Of a stretch of DNA of 64,000 bases, positions 62,460 through 64,000 are shown piece after piece. The DNA comes from Novosphingobium sp. (GTDB lineage: Bacteria > Pseudomonadota > Alphaproteobacteria > Sphingomonadales > Sphingomonadaceae): the NCBI RefSeq assembly GCF_019748365.1, contig NZ_JAIEPN010000027.1, positions 1 to 64,000 on the forward strand, read 5' to 3'. The stretch's first letter is position 1. Every line of letters begins with the position of its first letter. The notes below the pieces were generated by a model. The model had not been told where the DNA came from. It did not search any database and saw only the letters and a program-made list of their open reading frames with translations. The translations under genes and the position numbers were made by a program.

Positions 62460-64000
62460 TCAGAACTTGAAGCTCGCCTGGACGAAGACCTGACGGCCGC
62501 GGTTGACGGTGAAGACTTCGTCGTCACCGATCGGAAGACCATTGCCCGGCCCGGCGAGGAACGGACGTCCGCCCGAAGTGTTGACGAAGATCTTGTCGGT
62601 GATGTTGTTGCCGATCAGCGCGAGCCGCCACTTGCCATCGGGCGCGCCGATCGAGATCGAGGCATCGATGGTGGCATAGGCAGGCTGCTGGTAATCAGCC
62701 ACGTTTTCCTGCCGGGTGTAGTAGCTGCCGCTATAGGCCACGTTGCCGGAGAGGCCGAGTTCCAGCGCATCGCTGATCGGTGCGGCGTAGTCGAAGGCGA
62801 TGTTGCCAGCGAACTCCGGAGCACGCGCGGCGCGGCGGCCCCTGATGTTCGGATCGTCGGCGGTGCCGAGAACGCCGTCGGGGCCTGTGCCGGTGAAGAA
62901 GTCCCGCGTGAACTTCGCATCGGTATAGGCAAGCGAGCCGGAGAAGCGCAGCCCCTCCACCGGCGGACGCCAGCTGAAGTCGACGTCGATACCCTTGGTG
63001 GTCAACTGACCGGCGTTGGTGGTGACGAACTGGATCGTGGTGGCGTTGAAGTTCTGCACCTGCAGGTTGTTGAACACGTAGTAGTAGGCCGTCGCGTTGA
63101 ACGTGATCGTGCGGTTGGCGAGCTGCGACTTGAAGCCGATTTCGCCGCCCTTGCTGGTTTCCGACTTGAAGATCAGGCCGTTGGCGGCTTCCTGGAAGGT
63201 TGCCGGATCAAGGAACTTGGCAAGGTTGCTCGAAGGCAGCGCGCTGTTGTCGATACCGCCCGACTTGTAGCCGGTCTTGAACGCGGCATAGACGTTGAAG
63301 TCCGGATTGACTTTGTAGCGCAGCGTCACTTCCGGCGACCAGTTCGTATCATTGAACTTGATCGGCGGGGTGGCGAAGCCGCTGTTCACGAAGCCGAAGA
63401 CCGTCGAAAGGAACTGGTGCATGTAAGGAATGACGATCGTGTTGACCTTGTCTTCCTTGGTGTAACGGACACCGCCGGTCAGTTCGAGTTGCTCGGTAAT
63501 GTCATACGTGGCGCTGCCGAACAGCGAGTAGGTGTTCGTCTTCGTGCGGTGCCTCTTGAAGTAGTCGAACGTGTTGCCTGTCACCGGGTCCGGGAACAGC
63601 AGCGAGGCGTTGAACGCCTGCTGCGAGGTGTTGAACTTGATCACGCGGCTTTCATAGAAGGCGCCGAGCGAGAAGTTGATCGGCCCATCGTAGCTGCTGA
63701 CAAGGCGCAGTTCCTGCGTGAACTGGGCCGTCTTGTTGACCGGATCGCTGCCGCCGACGCCCTGGGGCGAGCCCACGGTGTTGACCGCATCGAGCGCGGG
63801 GGCCGAGAACGGCCCAAGCGCCGCAAGCACGAGCGGCAACCCGCTTGGACGGAACGCCTTGCCGACGCCGAGATAGCTGTAGGAATCGTAGTCGATCGCG
63901 TCGAGGTTCATGTAACCCGTGGTCGAGACCAGCTTCAGGTTGTCGCCGAGCTTCGCGTCCATCTTAAGGCGCGTGAAAAACAGCTTCGTCTCGCCGAAGG
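62460..64000 (-). CDS. TonB-dependent receptor, C-terminal part (partial)
   Basis: The frame stays open to the right edge (FGETKLFFTRLK precedes the listed Met), so the plug domain and signal peptide are outside the window. About 513 residues of the beta-barrel are visible, ending QVFVQASFKF with the usual terminal Phe. The barrel contains GYKSGGIDNSALPSSN, a sphingomonad-type FKTGYKSGG strand. A second receptor for the region, with a strong terminator behind it. Confidence 0.92.
   Translation of the reverse strand, partial: FGETKLFFTRLKMDAKLGDNLKLVSTTGYMNLDAIDYDSYSYLGVGKAFRPSGLPLVLAALGPFSAPALDAVNTVGSPQGVGGSDPVNKTAQFTQELRLVSSYDGPINFSLGAFYESRVIKFNTSQQAFNASLLFPDPVTGNTFDYFKRHRTKTNTYSLFGSATYDITEQLELTGGVRYTKEDKVNTIVIPYMHQFLSTVFGFVNSGFATPPIKFNDTNWSPEVTLRYKVNPDFNVYAAFKTGYKSGGIDNSALPSSNLAKFLDPATFQEAANGLIFKSETSKGGEIGFKSQLANRTITFNATAYYYVFNNLQVQNFNATTIQFVTTNAGQLTTKGIDVDFSWRPPVEGLRFSGSLAYTDAKFTRDFFTGTGPDGVLGTADDPNIRGRRAARAPEFAGNIAFDYAAPISDALELGLSGNVAYSGSYYTRQENVADYQQPAYATIDASISIGAPDGKWRLALIGNNITDKIFVNTSGGRPFLAGPGNGLPIGDDEVFTVNRGRQVFVQASFKF

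Noticed and set aside
59939-62542. Extension of the MDR ORF on the minus strand to 62542
   Set aside because: Antisense to the molybdoenzyme and without family motifs; stop-free frames are common in this high-GC DNA.

Overview
The window is about 64 kb of high-GC DNA from an alphaproteobacterium, most likely a sphingomonad (Novosphingobium, Sphingobium or a close relative). This is inferred from the gene set: TonB-dependent receptors beside Rieske oxygenases and P450s, a quinohemoprotein resembling polyvinyl-alcohol dehydrogenases, DUF3297 and DUF983 proteins, and inverted pairs of short dispersed repeats (CGTCATTCCCGCG type) at gene ends. No transposase, integrase, phage gene or CRISPR array was seen.

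Region 1 (1-9.8 kb) is mostly housekeeping: the 3' part of gltB, gltD, a ferric-reductase-like membrane protein divergent from a tetR gene with a palindromic operator between them, rimO, a DUF1761 protein, an NlpD-like LytM protein translationally coupled to serS, and a 59-aa YgaP-like membrane ORF that the ORF track missed.

Region 2 (10-35 kb) is a dense catabolic region. Two divergent P450 operons (P450 + ABM-like + SnoaL-like; AhpD/CMD-like + P450) are followed by SnoaL-like + two ABM proteins + a PQQ/heme c dehydrogenase, then a TonB receptor + Rieske oxygenase, two SDRs, a TetR regulator, an acyl-CoA ligase, CaiB CoA-transferase + DUF35 + SCPx-type thiolase, SDR + Rieske + FMN reductase, Rieske + MaoC, and VOC + Rieske ferredoxin. 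Five near-identical 18-bp palindromes (AARCAWNCATGNNTGYTT) lie in the promoter regions of these blocks between 17.5 and 34.0 kb, which suggests one local regulator. The gene set fits uptake, oxygenation, CoA activation and beta-oxidation or retro-aldol shortening of a hydrophobic, probably alicyclic or polycyclic compound. The substrate cannot be read from the sequence.

Region 3 (35-48.6 kb): tRNA-Val(CAC), a DUF3297 gene, and a lysR gene divergent from a valine/isobutyrate catabolism set (mmsA, isobutyryl-CoA dehydrogenase, 3-hydroxyisobutyryl-CoA hydrolase, enoyl-CoA hydratase, mmsB). A sterol-desaturase-like gene and a membrane-anchored AraC-type regulator interrupt that set. Then come a CHAP amidase, der, a DUF983 gene, a lower-GC membrane protein and an HD-domain gene.

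Region 4 (48.6-64 kb) is a second lipid/aromatic region: thiolase, acyl-CoA ligase, 3-hydroxyacyl-CoA dehydrogenase, beta-lactamase-like esterase and thioesterase in one leftward operon; a divergent ligase and Gfa-like protein; a fourth Rieske oxygenase; an MDR-family reductase divergent from a molybdopterin oxidoreductase; and the C-terminal part of a second TonB receptor running off the right edge.
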